DNA of 64,000 nucleotides from Silicimonas sp. (GCA_022824525.1 JAJDZT010000119.1:1-64000); one strand, 5' to 3'; shown: positions 7,964 to 16,712, counted from the stretch's first letter. Notes: a model not told the origin generated them from the sequence alone. A program made the numbers and translations.

Positions 7964-8294
7964 TTTGTTTGTGTCCTTTTCGATGTGTTCAGGTTTGTCG
8001 TTTTGCGTTTCAACCAGGGGCGCGGGGCCGCTTTCGAGCAAGCTTGAGGGAGGTTTTGAATGCCCCGCGCCCTGGCTACGAAAAGAGGTTTAGAAGGCGT
8101 TCGTTTCAGTTTGCGGTCAGAAACTCCTGCAAATGGTTTCGAATGTTTCAATCGGTTTTCCATTCGGTAAATCTCTGAGGAAAAACAAAAAAATACCCGC
8201 CGATACGGCGGGTGTCAGGTGATCCCCAGCAGCGCGAGAGTGAGTGCGCGCCGCCTCCGGTAAGCGCCCGATCTTTGGCGCCGGGCTACTAATC
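7964..8294. other. Intergenic region: OsmC promoter area and terminator of the upstream gene
   Basis: 331 bases between OsmC and the cysteine synthase fusion, both on the minus strand. It contains the terminator described separately at 8181-8213 and about 220 bases upstream of OsmC where the promoter of the downstream operon must lie. I see an imperfect inverted element around GGTTTCGAATGTTTCAATC (8136-8154) but cannot assign a sigma factor or regulator. No convincing additional gene is present. Confidence 0.5.
8181..8213 (-). terminator. Rho-independent terminator of the cysteine synthase-glutaredoxin gene
   Basis: A perfect 8-bp stem (ACCCGCCG/CGGCGGGT, 8195-8213) with a 3-nt loop is followed on the minus strand by ATTTTTTTGTTTTT. 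This is a strong intrinsic terminator about 80 bases after the stop of the fusion gene and separates it from the OsmC operon. Confidence 0.88.
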
Positions 8295-9761
8295 TCAGCG
8301 AGGGTGAAGCCACTTCGGAAGGTAGGAGTACGCGTTCTCGGCCGCTGCGTTCATGGCAATCTGCTGCGCCTGAAGCATGTCGCCGAGTGTACCCGCGTTG
8401 TAAGCGTCAAACGTCTCGGTCGCGCCGCCGATGTGTTCGCCTCCGACAAAGACTTGCGGGATGGTATGCGTGCCGCAGATCTCCAGAAGCGCGGAGCGCA
8501 GCCGCCCGCCATGATTGTCCTTTTGGAAAGCGACGGAATCGAGTTCAACGGCTTTGTAAGGAATACCCGCTTCTTCGAACATCTTTCGTACGGACCAGCA
8601 GAATTCGCACCATTCCAGGACGTACATGACGACAGGATGATCCTTTGCTGTTTGGCGGATTTCAGCCAGAGCGTCTGCATCGGCCGGCGGAAACGACGGC
8701 GGAGCGCTTGCCGCCGATACGTCAAACCGTATCGTTTCGGTGGAGCGGCTGATTGCGTGTTCTTCCTCGGACATTTCCACGCTCACGTCATCGAAAAGCG
8801 GAGTCGAGAGATAGCGCTCTCCGGTGTCAGGAAGCATCGCGAGGATCTTCGAGCCCTTTGGTGCGGTTTTTGCCACTTCAAGTGCCGCAGCAAATGTGGC
8901 GCCGGCAGAGATACCGACGAAGATACCTTCTTTTCGTGCAAGATCACGGGCGGCATTCATACCTGCCGCGCCGCTGATCGGTTGATAGGCATCGATGCGG
9001 TTGTTGGCCAACGCCTCTTGCACAACCTGCGGAATGAAGTCCGGTGTCCAGCCTTGCATCGGATGCGGGCGCCATGCCGGGTGTGCAGCGGCTGCGCTGC
9101 CGTCTGCATTGTACGACTGAACGTGATCGTTCTTCAGAAGCATGGCATTTTCGGGTTCGACCGCAATGATGCGGGTCGCCGGACTGTCCGATCTCAGCCG
9201 GCGGGAAACGCCGGTCAGGGTGCCGCCCGTGCCAAAACCAGTCACGAAGAAGTCTAACCCATCAGGTCCGAAATCTTCGATAATCTCGGCCGCCGTCGTG
9301 CGGGCATGGATGTCTGGGTTCGCTGGATTCTCGAATTGACGGGCGAGGAACCAGCCATGTTGAGCCGCCAGTTCACGTGCCTTCTTGACCATCCCGGTTC
9401 CCTTTTCGGAGGCAGGCGTCAAAACGACCTTGGCTCCAAGAAACCGCATCAGCTTTCGGCGTTCGATACTGAAGCTTTCCGCCATTGTCACAACCAAGGG
9501 ATAGCCCTTCTGTGCACATACCATGGCCAATCCAATGCCGGTGTTCCCGGAAGTCGCTTCAATTACGGTCTGCCCGGGCTTCAGCGAGCCATCTTTTTCC
9601 GCTGCTTCGATAATCGATAGAGCTAGGCGGTCCTTTACAGAACCGCCGGGGTTGGCGGCTTCGAGCTTGACAAACATCTCGACGCCTTCGGGGGCGATAT
9701 TGTTGATGCGAATGACTGGCGTGTTGCCGATAGTGTCGAGTACCGAGGTCTTTATGGCCAT
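8295..9761 (-). CDS. cysK: Cysteine synthase A fused to a C-terminal glutaredoxin domain
   Basis: 488 residues. Residues 1-330 form an O-acetylserine sulfhydrylase: the pyridoxal-phosphate lysine is Lys43 in NPGGSVKDRL, with TSGNTGIGLA and the phosphate-binding GFGTGGTLTG loop. Residues about 370-488 form a glutaredoxin-type thioredoxin fold with a dithiol CEFC (Cys385/Cys388), a THTIPQVFVGG cis-proline segment and IGGATE. Stand-alone CysK is about 310-330 residues, so this is a true gene fusion. The enzyme should make cysteine from O-acetylserine and sulfide; the tethered glutaredoxin could deliver reduced sulfur, deglutathionylate partners or use cysteine in redox repair (inference). Strong AAAGGACC ribosome site. 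Next to OsmC it suggests thiol homeostasis. Confidence 0.92.
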   Translation of the reverse strand: MAIKTSVLDTIGNTPVIRINNIAPEGVEMFVKLEAANPGGSVKDRLALSIIEAAEKDGSLKPGQTVIEATSGNTGIGLAMVCAQKGYPLVVTMAESFSIERRKLMRFLGAKVVLTPASEKGTGMVKKARELAAQHGWFLARQFENPANPDIHARTTAAEIIEDFGPDGLDFFVTGFGTGGTLTGVSRRLRSDSPATRIIAVEPENAMLLKNDHVQSYNADGSAAAAHPAWRPHPMQGWTPDFIPQVVQEALANNRIDAYQPISGAAGMNAARDLARKEGIFVGISAGATFAAALEVAKTAPKGSKILAMLPDTGERYLSTPLFDDVSVEMSEEEHAISRSTETIRFDVSAASAPPSFPPADADALAEIRQTAKDHPVVMYVLEWCEFCWSVRKMFEEAGIPYKAVELDSVAFQKDNHGGRLRSALLEICGTHTIPQVFVGGEHIGGATETFDAYNAGTLGDMLQAQQIAMNAAAENAYSYLPKWLHPR

Positions 9762-9782
9762 GATCGTGGTCCTTTTGTGAGC

Positions 9783-9899
9783 TTATCGCGCGTCGAAGTA
9801 GCGCTGAAAATTTGTGCCCCTCAGACCGGCTCGCCAGCGGTCACCCGCAGGCGAAGAGGTCCGGGAAAATAAGCGGTGTCTTTTGTCGAATTCAGTCAT
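9783..9899 (-). CDS. 38-residue micro-protein between DUF1127 and cysteine synthase genes
   Basis: An ATG-started frame on the same strand as both neighbours, 22 bp after the DUF1127 stop and 21 bp before the cysteine synthase start, with GGAAACGAG upstream. The product begins MTEFDKRHRLFSRTSS and ends NFQRYFDAR; it is hydrophilic, with many Arg and aromatic residues and no cysteine. No family recognised. Its neat fit between the two genes is the main support. Confidence 0.45.
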   Translation of the reverse strand: MTEFDKRHRLFSRTSSPAGDRWRAGLRGTNFQRYFDAR

Positions 9900-9920
9900 G
9901 TCTCGTTTCCGATTGAATGC

Positions 9921-10061
9921 TCAGAAGTTCCTGATGGTCGGATGCTTCTCGCGAGGTGGCATGCCGATATCGCGCAGCAAGTGGTCGTCGAGGTGTCTCA
10001 TGGCCTTGCGGGTTTGAGCCTCCTCATGACGGGCGCGCATTGCGGAGAAGAATTTGTTCAT
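9921..10061 (-). CDS. DUF1127 small protein
   Basis: 46 residues from an ATG with AAAGGAAAC upstream. The C-terminal half carries the DUF1127 signature (RKAMRHLDDHLLRDIGMPP). DUF1127 proteins are arginine-rich micro-proteins of alphaproteobacteria; studied examples affect RNA turnover, phosphate or carbon stress responses. It is the first gene of the minus-strand series and is divergent from the hybrid kinase. An extended start upstream is open but would run through the AT-rich divergent region, so the short form is chosen. Confidence 0.82.
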   Translation of the reverse strand: MNKFFSAMRARHEEAQTRKAMRHLDDHLLRDIGMPPREKHPTIRNF

Positions 10062-10205
10062 GGTCGTTTCCTTTTTGAGTTTGGTGCGCTGGGCGCTGTT
10101 TCGATGGCGGCGTTTTGGCCGTTCCATGTTGCAACTGTGCGTCCGCAATCGAGGTATTGCGTTTCAAATGCTGCGAAGTGGGGATTATTGCAAAAATCGA
10201 AAAAA

Positions 10206-10218
10206 TGATTATTAATCA
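10206..10218. promoter_or_regulatory. Perfect 13-bp palindrome in the divergent promoter region
   Basis: TGATTA-T-TAATCA lies in the AT-rich stretch between the DUF1127 gene (start 10061) and the hybrid kinase. A symmetric site in a divergent promoter is a natural operator; the OmpR-type regulator encoded two genes away or a Crp/Fnr relative is possible, but the half-sites do not match the Fnr consensus TTGAT-N4-ATCAA. Coding upstream extensions of the kinase would run through this site. Confidence 0.4.
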
Positions 10219-10330
10219 GTGTTTTGTCGTGGCGGCGCTTATGTCGCCAAGCCTTGCGCCTGTTACAATTGAAACAGAACACCCGGGATTGGAAAACGAA
10301 CTGAAACATGGGCCAACTAAGTTTGCGTCC

Positions 10331-12553
10331 ATGACAGAGTCTTCGACGTCCGCCCGGGACATGGCCAATCTTTTGATCGATACGTTTGACGGCTTGGCTG
10401 AAGGTCTTGCCGTCTATGACGCCGATGAAAGGCTGGTTTTCTGCAACGCGGATTTTCGGAGGCAGCTAGAACCCGTTGCCCATATGCTCGAACCCGGAAC
10501 TCAATGGCGGGACATTCTCCAGGCCTGCATTGAAAACGGGTTGGCGCTCGGCTTGCGCGAAGTGGAGGGTGATTGGCGCAAAGAGTGTGACGTTTTGCGC
10601 GAACTGACGTCGCCCAGAACTTCCGTGCGTGAATTGAACGGCCAATACTTCGATCTTTCATTCAATCCCATGAAGAACGGAGGGTTCTTCATAACTCGTG
10701 CAAACGTAACCGAACGGGTCGCGGCTGAACGGCGGCTGCGCGAACGGGAAGAGCTGCTGACGACCGTGTTCGATACGAACCCGACGCCCGTCATCATGGC
10801 GCGGATCGAAGACAGCAAGATCGTATACCTTTCTCCCGCGGCTCGGGAATTCTACGGCGACGCGGAATACGGCTCGTCTTACTATACATCCGCGGAAGAC
10901 CGGGCGCGCTACATTGCGGACCTTCAGAAGCACGGACAAGTCAGAGATCGACGTTTCGACGCGCGTGCAGCCGATGGAACTCCGAGGCAAGTGTCGGTGA
11001 CGGGGGGGCTGACAAATTACAACGGTGAACCTTGCGTGGTCTCGTCGGTGACCGACCTGACCACCACTTTGGAGCGCGAAGCGCTTATCCGTTTAGTGGT
11101 GGAAGCTTGTCCGGCACCCATTCTCATGATCCGTGCCGAAACCGGTGAGATTCTCTTTCGAAGCCAGAAGGCTATCGAGCTTTACGGAGAAACAGAAAGC
11201 GCGAAAGACTTCTATGTATCGGAGACTGACCGAGATGGGTTTCTCGGAGAAGTCCGACGGCATCGCGATGTCAGTGACTATCGGCTTCGGTTGAAGAACG
11301 CGTCGGGGGAGCCCTTTTGGTGTGCGGTTTCTGCCAGACTCATTCAATGGGGTGGTGAAGACGTAATCGTCTCGCACTCCCGCGATTTGACCGGCCAGCT
11401 CTCAATAGAGGCCGAATTGGCACGCCAGAGGGAACAGGCGTTCCAAAACGAAAAAATGTCCGCCTTGGGCAGTTTGCTCGCAGGGGTCGCCCATGAACTG
11501 AACAATCCGCTTTCTGTGGTCGTCGGCCATGCAATGATGCTGGCGGACGAAGCAGAAGACCCAAGCGTCCTCCGACAAACGAAGAAGATCCGCGACGCTG
11601 CGGAACGCTGTTCCAAAATCGTGCGGACGTTTCTGACCATGGCACGTGAAGAGCCCGTGCGCATGGAGATGATGAATCTTCGGGAAGTCGTCGAGACGGC
11701 AGTCGAGGTCGCTCGCTATGGGGACACGGGAAGTACGGTTCAAATCAAAACGGTCGTTGACCACGACTTGCCCGATGTATGCGGTGACGCGGACCAGATT
11801 ACGCAAGCGATCGTCAATCTCATACTCAACGCTGAACAGGCGATTGTCGCAAGCGGTCGTGCAGGCACCGTAACGGTGCGTGCAGAACTTGATCGGGAAC
11901 AGGACAAACTGCGCTTGGTGGTCGAAGACGATGGTCCGGGGATCCCGGATGACATCAGGGCGCGTGTTTTCGAGCCGTTCTTTACAACAAAAGGTGTGGG
12001 GCAGGGGACTGGCATCGGACTTGCGGTTTGCCATCGTGTTGTTGCAGCGCATGGCGGAAGCATCGCGCTTGAAACTGCGCACCCGCAAGGCACGCGTTTT
12101 ACCATTTTGCTGCCCTTTGAACAGAAAACAAGGAAGACTAATCGTCAGGTGAAAGCGCCAGTTGAAGCGAACCCGGTCATTCGAGTTCTCGTCATCGACG
12201 ACGAGGTCGAGGTTGCGGACCTGAACGTCGAGGTTCTGCAGCGGGGAGGCTTCGATGCAAAGGCCGTCTATCGGGCCGAGGACGCCTTCGACATTTTGCG
12301 CTCCGGTAACTACGATGTCGTGTTAAGCGATTTGAACATGCCTGACGTTGATGGTCGGGCGGTTTTCGATAGGATCTCGGCAGAGTTCCCGGAACTTTTG
12401 CAACGCACCGGCTTCGTTACGGGAGACACGATGGGACGCGCATCTCAGAAATTCCTGTCGGAGGCCAAAAGACCGTATCTTGAAAAGCCAGTTTCACCGC
12501 AGGAATTGCGCGCGTTCGTGGCCAGATTGAGCTCAGAAGGAACTTCCGCGTGA
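10331..12553 (+). CDS. Hybrid sensor histidine kinase, multi-PAS with receiver domain
   Basis: 740 residues from the preferred ATG; an in-frame ATG at 10241 is the alternative, and neither has a clear ribosome binding site. Three PAS-like domains (about 10-125, 140-245, 255-355) precede HisKA with His388 in GVAHELNNPLS, a HATPase with DDGPG and GQGTGIGLAV, and a C-terminal receiver (about 617-730) with Asp667 in VVLSDLNMP and the conserved Lys in YLEKP. No membrane segments, so it senses cytoplasmic signals. The core closely resembles the kinase at 1.5-3.0 kb, pointing to duplication within the island. Its stop overlaps the GTG of the response regulator (GTGA), so kinase and regulator form a two-gene operon. 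Confidence 0.9.
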   Translation: MTESSTSARDMANLLIDTFDGLAEGLAVYDADERLVFCNADFRRQLEPVAHMLEPGTQWRDILQACIENGLALGLREVEGDWRKECDVLRELTSPRTSVRELNGQYFDLSFNPMKNGGFFITRANVTERVAAERRLREREELLTTVFDTNPTPVIMARIEDSKIVYLSPAAREFYGDAEYGSSYYTSAEDRARYIADLQKHGQVRDRRFDARAADGTPRQVSVTGGLTNYNGEPCVVSSVTDLTTTLEREALIRLVVEACPAPILMIRAETGEILFRSQKAIELYGETESAKDFYVSETDRDGFLGEVRRHRDVSDYRLRLKNASGEPFWCAVSARLIQWGGEDVIVSHSRDLTGQLSIEAELARQREQAFQNEKMSALGSLLAGVAHELNNPLSVVVGHAMMLADEAEDPSVLRQTKKIRDAAERCSKIVRTFLTMAREEPVRMEMMNLREVVETAVEVARYGDTGSTVQIKTVVDHDLPDVCGDADQITQAIVNLILNAEQAIVASGRAGTVTVRAELDREQDKLRLVVEDDGPGIPDDIRARVFEPFFTTKGVGQGTGIGLAVCHRVVAAHGGSIALETAHPQGTRFTILLPFEQKTRKTNRQVKAPVEANPVIRVLVIDDEVEVADLNVEVLQRGGFDAKAVYRAEDAFDILRSGNYDVVLSDLNMPDVDGRAVFDRISAEFPELLQRTGFVTGDTMGRASQKFLSEAKRPYLEKPVSPQELRAFVARLSSEGTSA

Positions 12554-13269
12554 ACACTGAAAGACAGCACAACATCATTGTCTGCGACGACGAAGTTGAC
12601 CTGCGCGAGATGCTCCAAGAGTATCTGCAGAAGCGCGGTTATGCCGTCCGACTGGCCGAAAATGCGGAGGCTCTTTACGCGTTGGTCGAGGAAAGTGAGC
12701 CTGATCTCATAATTCTCGATATCAATATGCCGGGTGAGGACGGATTGATGGCGCTCCGCCGGCTCCGCATGGATCGCAACACACCGGTTGTCATGCTGAC
12801 GGCCGCTGGTGAGACCGTCGACAAGATCGTCGGGTTGGAAATGGGCGCAGACGACTATCTTGGCAAACCAGTCGATCTTCGCGAGCTTGAAGCTCGGATC
12901 AAGGCAGTTCTCCGGCGGCACGCTGATCCTGTCCCGGCTCAGGCAACGTCGAGTGGTTCTAGCCGTGTGCCGTTTGGCGATCATCAACTCGATCTGGATG
13001 CGGCGAAGCTCCTTGATGCAGACGATGTCGAAGTCCCGTTAACCGCGATGGAATACCGGCTCCTGAAGCTTTTCGCCGAAAACAAGTCACGTGTCTTGAA
13101 TCGCGACCAAATCCTGGAACAAGCCCATGACCGGTCCTGGGATCCTTACGATCGAAGTATCGACATTCGCATCTCAAGGCTTCGACGCAAGATCGAAAAG
13201 AACCCGCAAAAGCCAACGGTTATCCGGACCGTACGCGGCATTGGCTACGTTTTTGATCCTGACAACTGA
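12550..13269 (+). CDS. OmpR-family response regulator
   Basis: 239 residues. Receiver domain 1-120 with Asp57 in LIILDINMP, acidic pocket VCDDEVD, and the Lys of LGKPVD; a winged-helix DNA-binding domain (about 140-236) ends with the usual RTVRGIGYVF. The GTG start overlaps the kinase stop by 4 bp. It should accept phosphate from the hybrid kinase and possibly from the related kinase at 1.5 kb, which has no regulator of its own. Targets are unknown; the divergent promoter with a palindrome at 10206-10218 is an obvious candidate. Confidence 0.93.
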   Translation: MNTERQHNIIVCDDEVDLREMLQEYLQKRGYAVRLAENAEALYALVEESEPDLIILDINMPGEDGLMALRRLRMDRNTPVVMLTAAGETVDKIVGLEMGADDYLGKPVDLRELEARIKAVLRRHADPVPAQATSSGSSRVPFGDHQLDLDAAKLLDADDVEVPLTAMEYRLLKLFAENKSRVLNRDQILEQAHDRSWDPYDRSIDIRISRLRRKIEKNPQKPTVIRTVRGIGYVFDPDN

Positions 13270-13451
13270 TTGTGATGCATTGAGGCTTCGCATCGGGGCG
13301 TACGATCAGGGTTTGGAGATCGAGAGCTGGTCGTCTGAACAATGCCTCTGATGCCGCGTGCCAAAGTACTTCGATCTTGGAAGGGTGGAATTCCATCGGT
13401 CTTCGTTCTATTGCACCTCTGGGAGATTCCGGTGGCTAAGCGAGACATTAC

Positions 13452-14555
13452 ATGATGAGCCGCATCGTAGATGTTTCGGCAAAGCTGTTTCGGGTGCCGT
13501 TGGCAGAGGTTTTGTCTGACGCGAAACACGGCGATCACACCCACTTCGAATTGATAACGGTGACAGTCCGTCTTGAAGATGGCTCTGAGGGTACGGGATA
13601 CACCTACACAGGCGGCAAGGGGGGAGCCGCGATCTTTGCAATGGTTCGGCATGATCTCAAGCCGTTCTTGCTGGGCGAGGATGCGGAGGAAGTCGAGGCG
13701 CTTTACGACGCGATGCAATGGCACGTGCACTACGTCGCTCGCGGTGGCGTTGCATCCTTTGCTATTTCGGCGGTTGATATCGCGCTCTGGGACCTGCGCG
13801 GTCGCCGGTCGGGTCGCTCATTGGTCGAGATGGCTGGTGGCGCCCGAGATCGTTGCAATGCCTACGCTGGCGGGATTGATCTGAACTTTTCGCTCGAGAA
13901 GTTGCTTGTGCAAACCGAGGGTTACCTTGCGCAAGGCTTCAATGCCGTGAAAATCAAGGTCGGGCGACCCGATCTTTCAGACGATGTGGCGCGGGCAAAC
14001 GCCGTGCGCAAAATGCTGGGACCTGATCGCTACTTCATGGTCGACGCGAATTATGCGCTTACAGTGGAAGAGGCCATCACGGCTGCCCGCGCTTTTTCCG
14101 AATGCGATATCCTCTGGTTCGAAGAGCCGACCATACCGGACGACTACAAAGGCTTTGGCCGGATCGCAGACGAAACGGGTGTGCCGCTGGCGATGGGTGA
14201 GAACCTCCACACGATCCACGAGTTCGAATACGCCTTTGCGGATGCCAAACTCAGCTTCATACAACCGGATGCATCCAATTGTGGCGGCATCACAGGGTGG
14301 TTGCGTGTCGCCGAGCTATCAAGAATTCACGGAATCCCCGTATGCTCTCACGGCATGCAGGAGCTTCACGTCAGCCTCGTTTCGGCACAGCCCAATGCGG
14401 GTTGGCTCGAAGTACACTCATTCCCGATCGATCAGTACACAACGCGACCGCTTGTCGTCGAAGGTCATCTCGCAGTCGCGCCGTCGGTACCCGGTACAGG
14501 CGTCACATTCGATTGGGAGAAACTTGAAGCCGCACATAAGGACAGCACGCAATGA
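13452..14555 (+). CDS. Enolase-superfamily dehydratase (mandelate racemase/muconate lactonizing type)
   Basis: 367 residues with the full catalytic set of the mandelate-racemase group: Lys167-x-Lys169 (VKIKVG), metal ligands Asp198, Glu224 and Glu250, and the base Asp273/His300 pair (IQPDASN, VCSHG). In this group the enzyme usually dehydrates an acid sugar to a 2-keto-3-deoxy acid. It starts a tight operon with a Zn-type dehydrogenase and a KduD-like SDR, which supports sugar-acid catabolism (galactarate, talarate, gulonate or similar). No transporter or dedicated regulator is adjacent. The 182 bases upstream contain no gene I can support. The exact substrate cannot be read from sequence. 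Confidence 0.88.
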   Translation: MMSRIVDVSAKLFRVPLAEVLSDAKHGDHTHFELITVTVRLEDGSEGTGYTYTGGKGGAAIFAMVRHDLKPFLLGEDAEEVEALYDAMQWHVHYVARGGVASFAISAVDIALWDLRGRRSGRSLVEMAGGARDRCNAYAGGIDLNFSLEKLLVQTEGYLAQGFNAVKIKVGRPDLSDDVARANAVRKMLGPDRYFMVDANYALTVEEAITAARAFSECDILWFEEPTIPDDYKGFGRIADETGVPLAMGENLHTIHEFEYAFADAKLSFIQPDASNCGGITGWLRVAELSRIHGIPVCSHGMQELHVSLVSAQPNAGWLEVHSFPIDQYTTRPLVVEGHLAVAPSVPGTGVTFDWEKLEAAHKDSTQ

Positions 14556-15586
14556 GCACCATGTTCGCCGCACATTATCGCGGAAATCGCACGTTCACCG
14601 TCGATGAGAAGGAGGTGCCGAAGCCCGGCGAAGGCGAAGTCGCCGTTCGCATTGCCTATTGCGGGATTTGCGGTACAGACATGCACGTATATCACGGAAA
14701 TATGGACGCCCGTGTGGGTTTCGAACGCGTAATTGGGCACGAGATGTCCGGCACAATAGATAGTATCGGCGCCGGTGTTGCCGGATTGAGCGTTGGGCAA
14801 AAGGTGGTCGTACGTCCGTTGGATCCCGACCTCGACTGCCCGGCAAGTAGGGCCGGGTATCCGCACATAAGCCACAACCTCAAGTTCCTCGGCCTCGACA
14901 CGGATGGCGCGATGCAGGAGGTCTGGACCGTGCCCGCGCATACCATTCACATCCTCCCGGACGATATGCGGATGGATCATGCTGCTTTGGTCGAACCCGT
15001 CGCGGTCGCTTGCCACGATGTTCGGCTTTCTGATCTGAAGCCTGGCGAAGATGTCGTGGTGATCGGCGGTGGTCCAATTGGTGTTCTGGTGGCCATGGTT
15101 GCACGCGAAGCGGGAGGTAACGTTGTACTCTCCGAGGTGAACCCGCACCGTTTGGCAATTGCACAGAAGTTGGGTTTCGAGACGATCAATCCTGCTGAAA
15201 CAGACTTGAAAGCTGCAATCGAAGAGCGAACGCAGGCCAAGGGGGCTGATGTGGTCTTTGAGGTGTCCGGCACCCAACCTGGTGTCGATGCCATGACAGC
15301 CGTGGCGGCTGCGCGCGCACGGATCGTTATGGTGGCCATCCACGCACAGAAGCCGCAAATTGATCTCTTTCAATTCTTCTGGCGTGAGTTGAAGCTTATC
15401 GGCGCGCGCGTCTATGAGCCCGAGGATTATGACAAAGCCATCTCACTAGTTGCGAGTGGCGCAATTGACGCCGACACTGTCATTACAGATGTTTCGCCTC
15501 TTTCCGAAATACAGACAGCTTTCGAGGCGCTGGATGCGTCACCAACGGCGCTCAAAAGCCTCATCAAGGTAGGAGCAGACGCATGA
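14552..15586 (+). CDS. Zinc-type alcohol/polyol dehydrogenase lacking the structural-zinc cysteines
   Basis: 344 residues, medium-chain dehydrogenase fold. Catalytic zinc ligands are visible: Cys in GICGTD, His-Glu in GHEMSG, and Glu in EPVAVACHD; the NAD motif is GGGPIGVL. The loop that normally holds four cysteines for the structural zinc reads [20 protein letters not shown], keeping only one cysteine, so that site is lost. The ATG overlaps the dehydratase stop by 4 bp. Likely role: NAD-dependent oxidation of a sugar acid or polyol in the same pathway, resembling sorbitol, threonine or gulonate 5-dehydrogenases. Confidence 0.88.
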   Translation: MSTMFAAHYRGNRTFTVDEKEVPKPGEGEVAVRIAYCGICGTDMHVYHGNMDARVGFERVIGHEMSGTIDSIGAGVAGLSVGQKVVVRPLDPDLDCPASRAGYPHISHNLKFLGLDTDGAMQEVWTVPAHTIHILPDDMRMDHAALVEPVAVACHDVRLSDLKPGEDVVVIGGGPIGVLVAMVAREAGGNVVLSEVNPHRLAIAQKLGFETINPAETDLKAAIEERTQAKGADVVFEVSGTQPGVDAMTAVAAARARIVMVAIHAQKPQIDLFQFFWRELKLIGARVYEPEDYDKAISLVASGAIDADTVITDVSPLSEIQTAFEALDASPTALKSLIKVGADA

Positions 15587-16341
15587 GCCTCTTTGATCTC
15601 AGTGGAAAAACAGCACTTGTTACCGGAGCCAAGCGCGGAATTGGCAGGGGAATGGCCGAAGCGCTGGCAGCCGCTGGCGCCGATATCATTGGGGTTTCTG
15701 CGACCCTTGCTCCCGGCTCGGAGGTCGAAGCCAGTATCACGTCGATGGGCCGTGGCTTTACGTCCTACGCATGTGATTTCTCGGACCGAAGCGCGCTGCA
15801 TGATCTGGCCGCAAAAATTGAAGCAGACGGGCATAAGCCAGATGTACTGGTCAACAACGCGGGTACCATCAAGCGCAAGCCGGCGGCCGAGCATCCTGAC
15901 GAATGGTGGGACGAAGTTATCGAAACCAACCTTTCCGCTCAGTTTGTTTTGTCCAGAGAAATTGGCAAAGGCATGATTTCTCGCGGATCTGGCAAGATCA
16001 TATTCACCGCTTCGCTGTTGACCTTTCAAGGCGGTATCACGGTCCCGGGATATGCTGCCTCCAAAGGGGGGATCGGCCAGCTGACAAAAGCGCTTGCAAA
16101 CGAGTGGGCGCCGTTTGGCCTGAACGTGAACGCGATTGCACCAGGCTACATTGCAACCGACAACACACAGGCACTTCGGGAAGATCCCGAGCGCTCCGAA
16201 GCCATTCTCGGGCGCATACCGCAAGGGCGGTGGGGGCGACCGGAAGACTTTGCGGGTCCTGTGGTGTTCCTCGCGTCGCGTGCTTCCGACTACGTCAACG
16301 GCGAAATCCTGACGGTCGATGGTGGCTGGATGGGTCGGTAA
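15583..16341 (+). CDS. SDR oxidoreductase, 2-deoxy-gluconate 3-dehydrogenase-like
   Basis: 252 residues, classical short-chain dehydrogenase: TGAKRGIG cofactor motif, NNAG, catalytic Ser in FTASLL and YAASK. It resembles KduD-type enzymes that interconvert 2-keto-3-deoxy-gluconate-type intermediates. The ATG overlaps the upstream dehydrogenase stop by 4 bp, so all three genes are one operon. Cytoplasmic, NAD(P)-dependent. Confidence 0.9.
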   Translation: MSLFDLSGKTALVTGAKRGIGRGMAEALAAAGADIIGVSATLAPGSEVEASITSMGRGFTSYACDFSDRSALHDLAAKIEADGHKPDVLVNNAGTIKRKPAAEHPDEWWDEVIETNLSAQFVLSREIGKGMISRGSGKIIFTASLLTFQGGITVPGYAASKGGIGQLTKALANEWAPFGLNVNAIAPGYIATDNTQALREDPERSEAILGRIPQGRWGRPEDFAGPVVFLASRASDYVNGEILTVDGGWMGR

Positions 16342-16421
16342 AGCTCTCCTGTCGCTAAATCAGGGTGTTTAGCGTGTTCACCGGCTTGTCGGAAGCGGTC
16401 AGCATGGGGAGGTGGGCGACG

Positions 16422-16459
16422 AAAACCAGAAGCATCCGAAGAAATTCGGGATGTTTCTG
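16422..16459 (-). terminator. Probable terminator of tRNA-Gly
   Basis: An imperfect long hairpin (CAGAAGCATCCGAA pairing with TTCGGGATGTTTCTG, one bulge; 16427-16459) is followed on the minus strand by GTTTTCG, about 18 bases past the tRNA 3' end. Confidence 0.6.
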
Positions 16460-16476
16460 TTTCTGTCTAGAAGAAT

Positions 16477-16551
16477 TGGAGCGGGCGATGAGATTCGAAC
16501 TCACGACCCTTACCTTGGCAAGGTAATGCTCTACCCCTGAGCTACGCCCGC
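16477..16551 (-). tRNA. tRNA-Gly (anticodon GCC)
   Basis: The minus strand folds as a full cloverleaf: acceptor GCGGGCG/CGCCCGC, D-arm GCTCAGGGGTAGAGC, anticodon arm CCTTGCCAAGG with GCC, T-arm with GTTCGAATC, discriminator T and an encoded CCA. 75 bases including CCA. No integrase or attachment-site duplication is seen nearby. Confidence 0.97.
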
Positions 16552-16712
16552 GTCCGTTCGCGTGACTTATAAACTTGTTTCGGGCGCTGCAAGTGAAAAA
16601 ACCACCCAAACCGCAGATTGATGCCGAAGCTGTGAGGAACCGTGACGGCTGCACCTCTGTTCGATCAGCTTGGGACCCGGTACCCAAAGTGAGGCCGCAC
16701 TTAGGAGAACAG

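Noticed and set aside
10115-10330. N-terminal extension of the hybrid kinase (starts at 10115, 10205 or 10241)
   Set aside because: The first two run through the AT-rich promoter and palindrome; 10241 remains possible, but the PAS domain begins near 10331 as in the paralogous kinase.
16477-16551. tRNA-Gly considered as an integration site
   Set aside because: No integrase, no duplicated 3' tRNA segment and no composition shift next to it.
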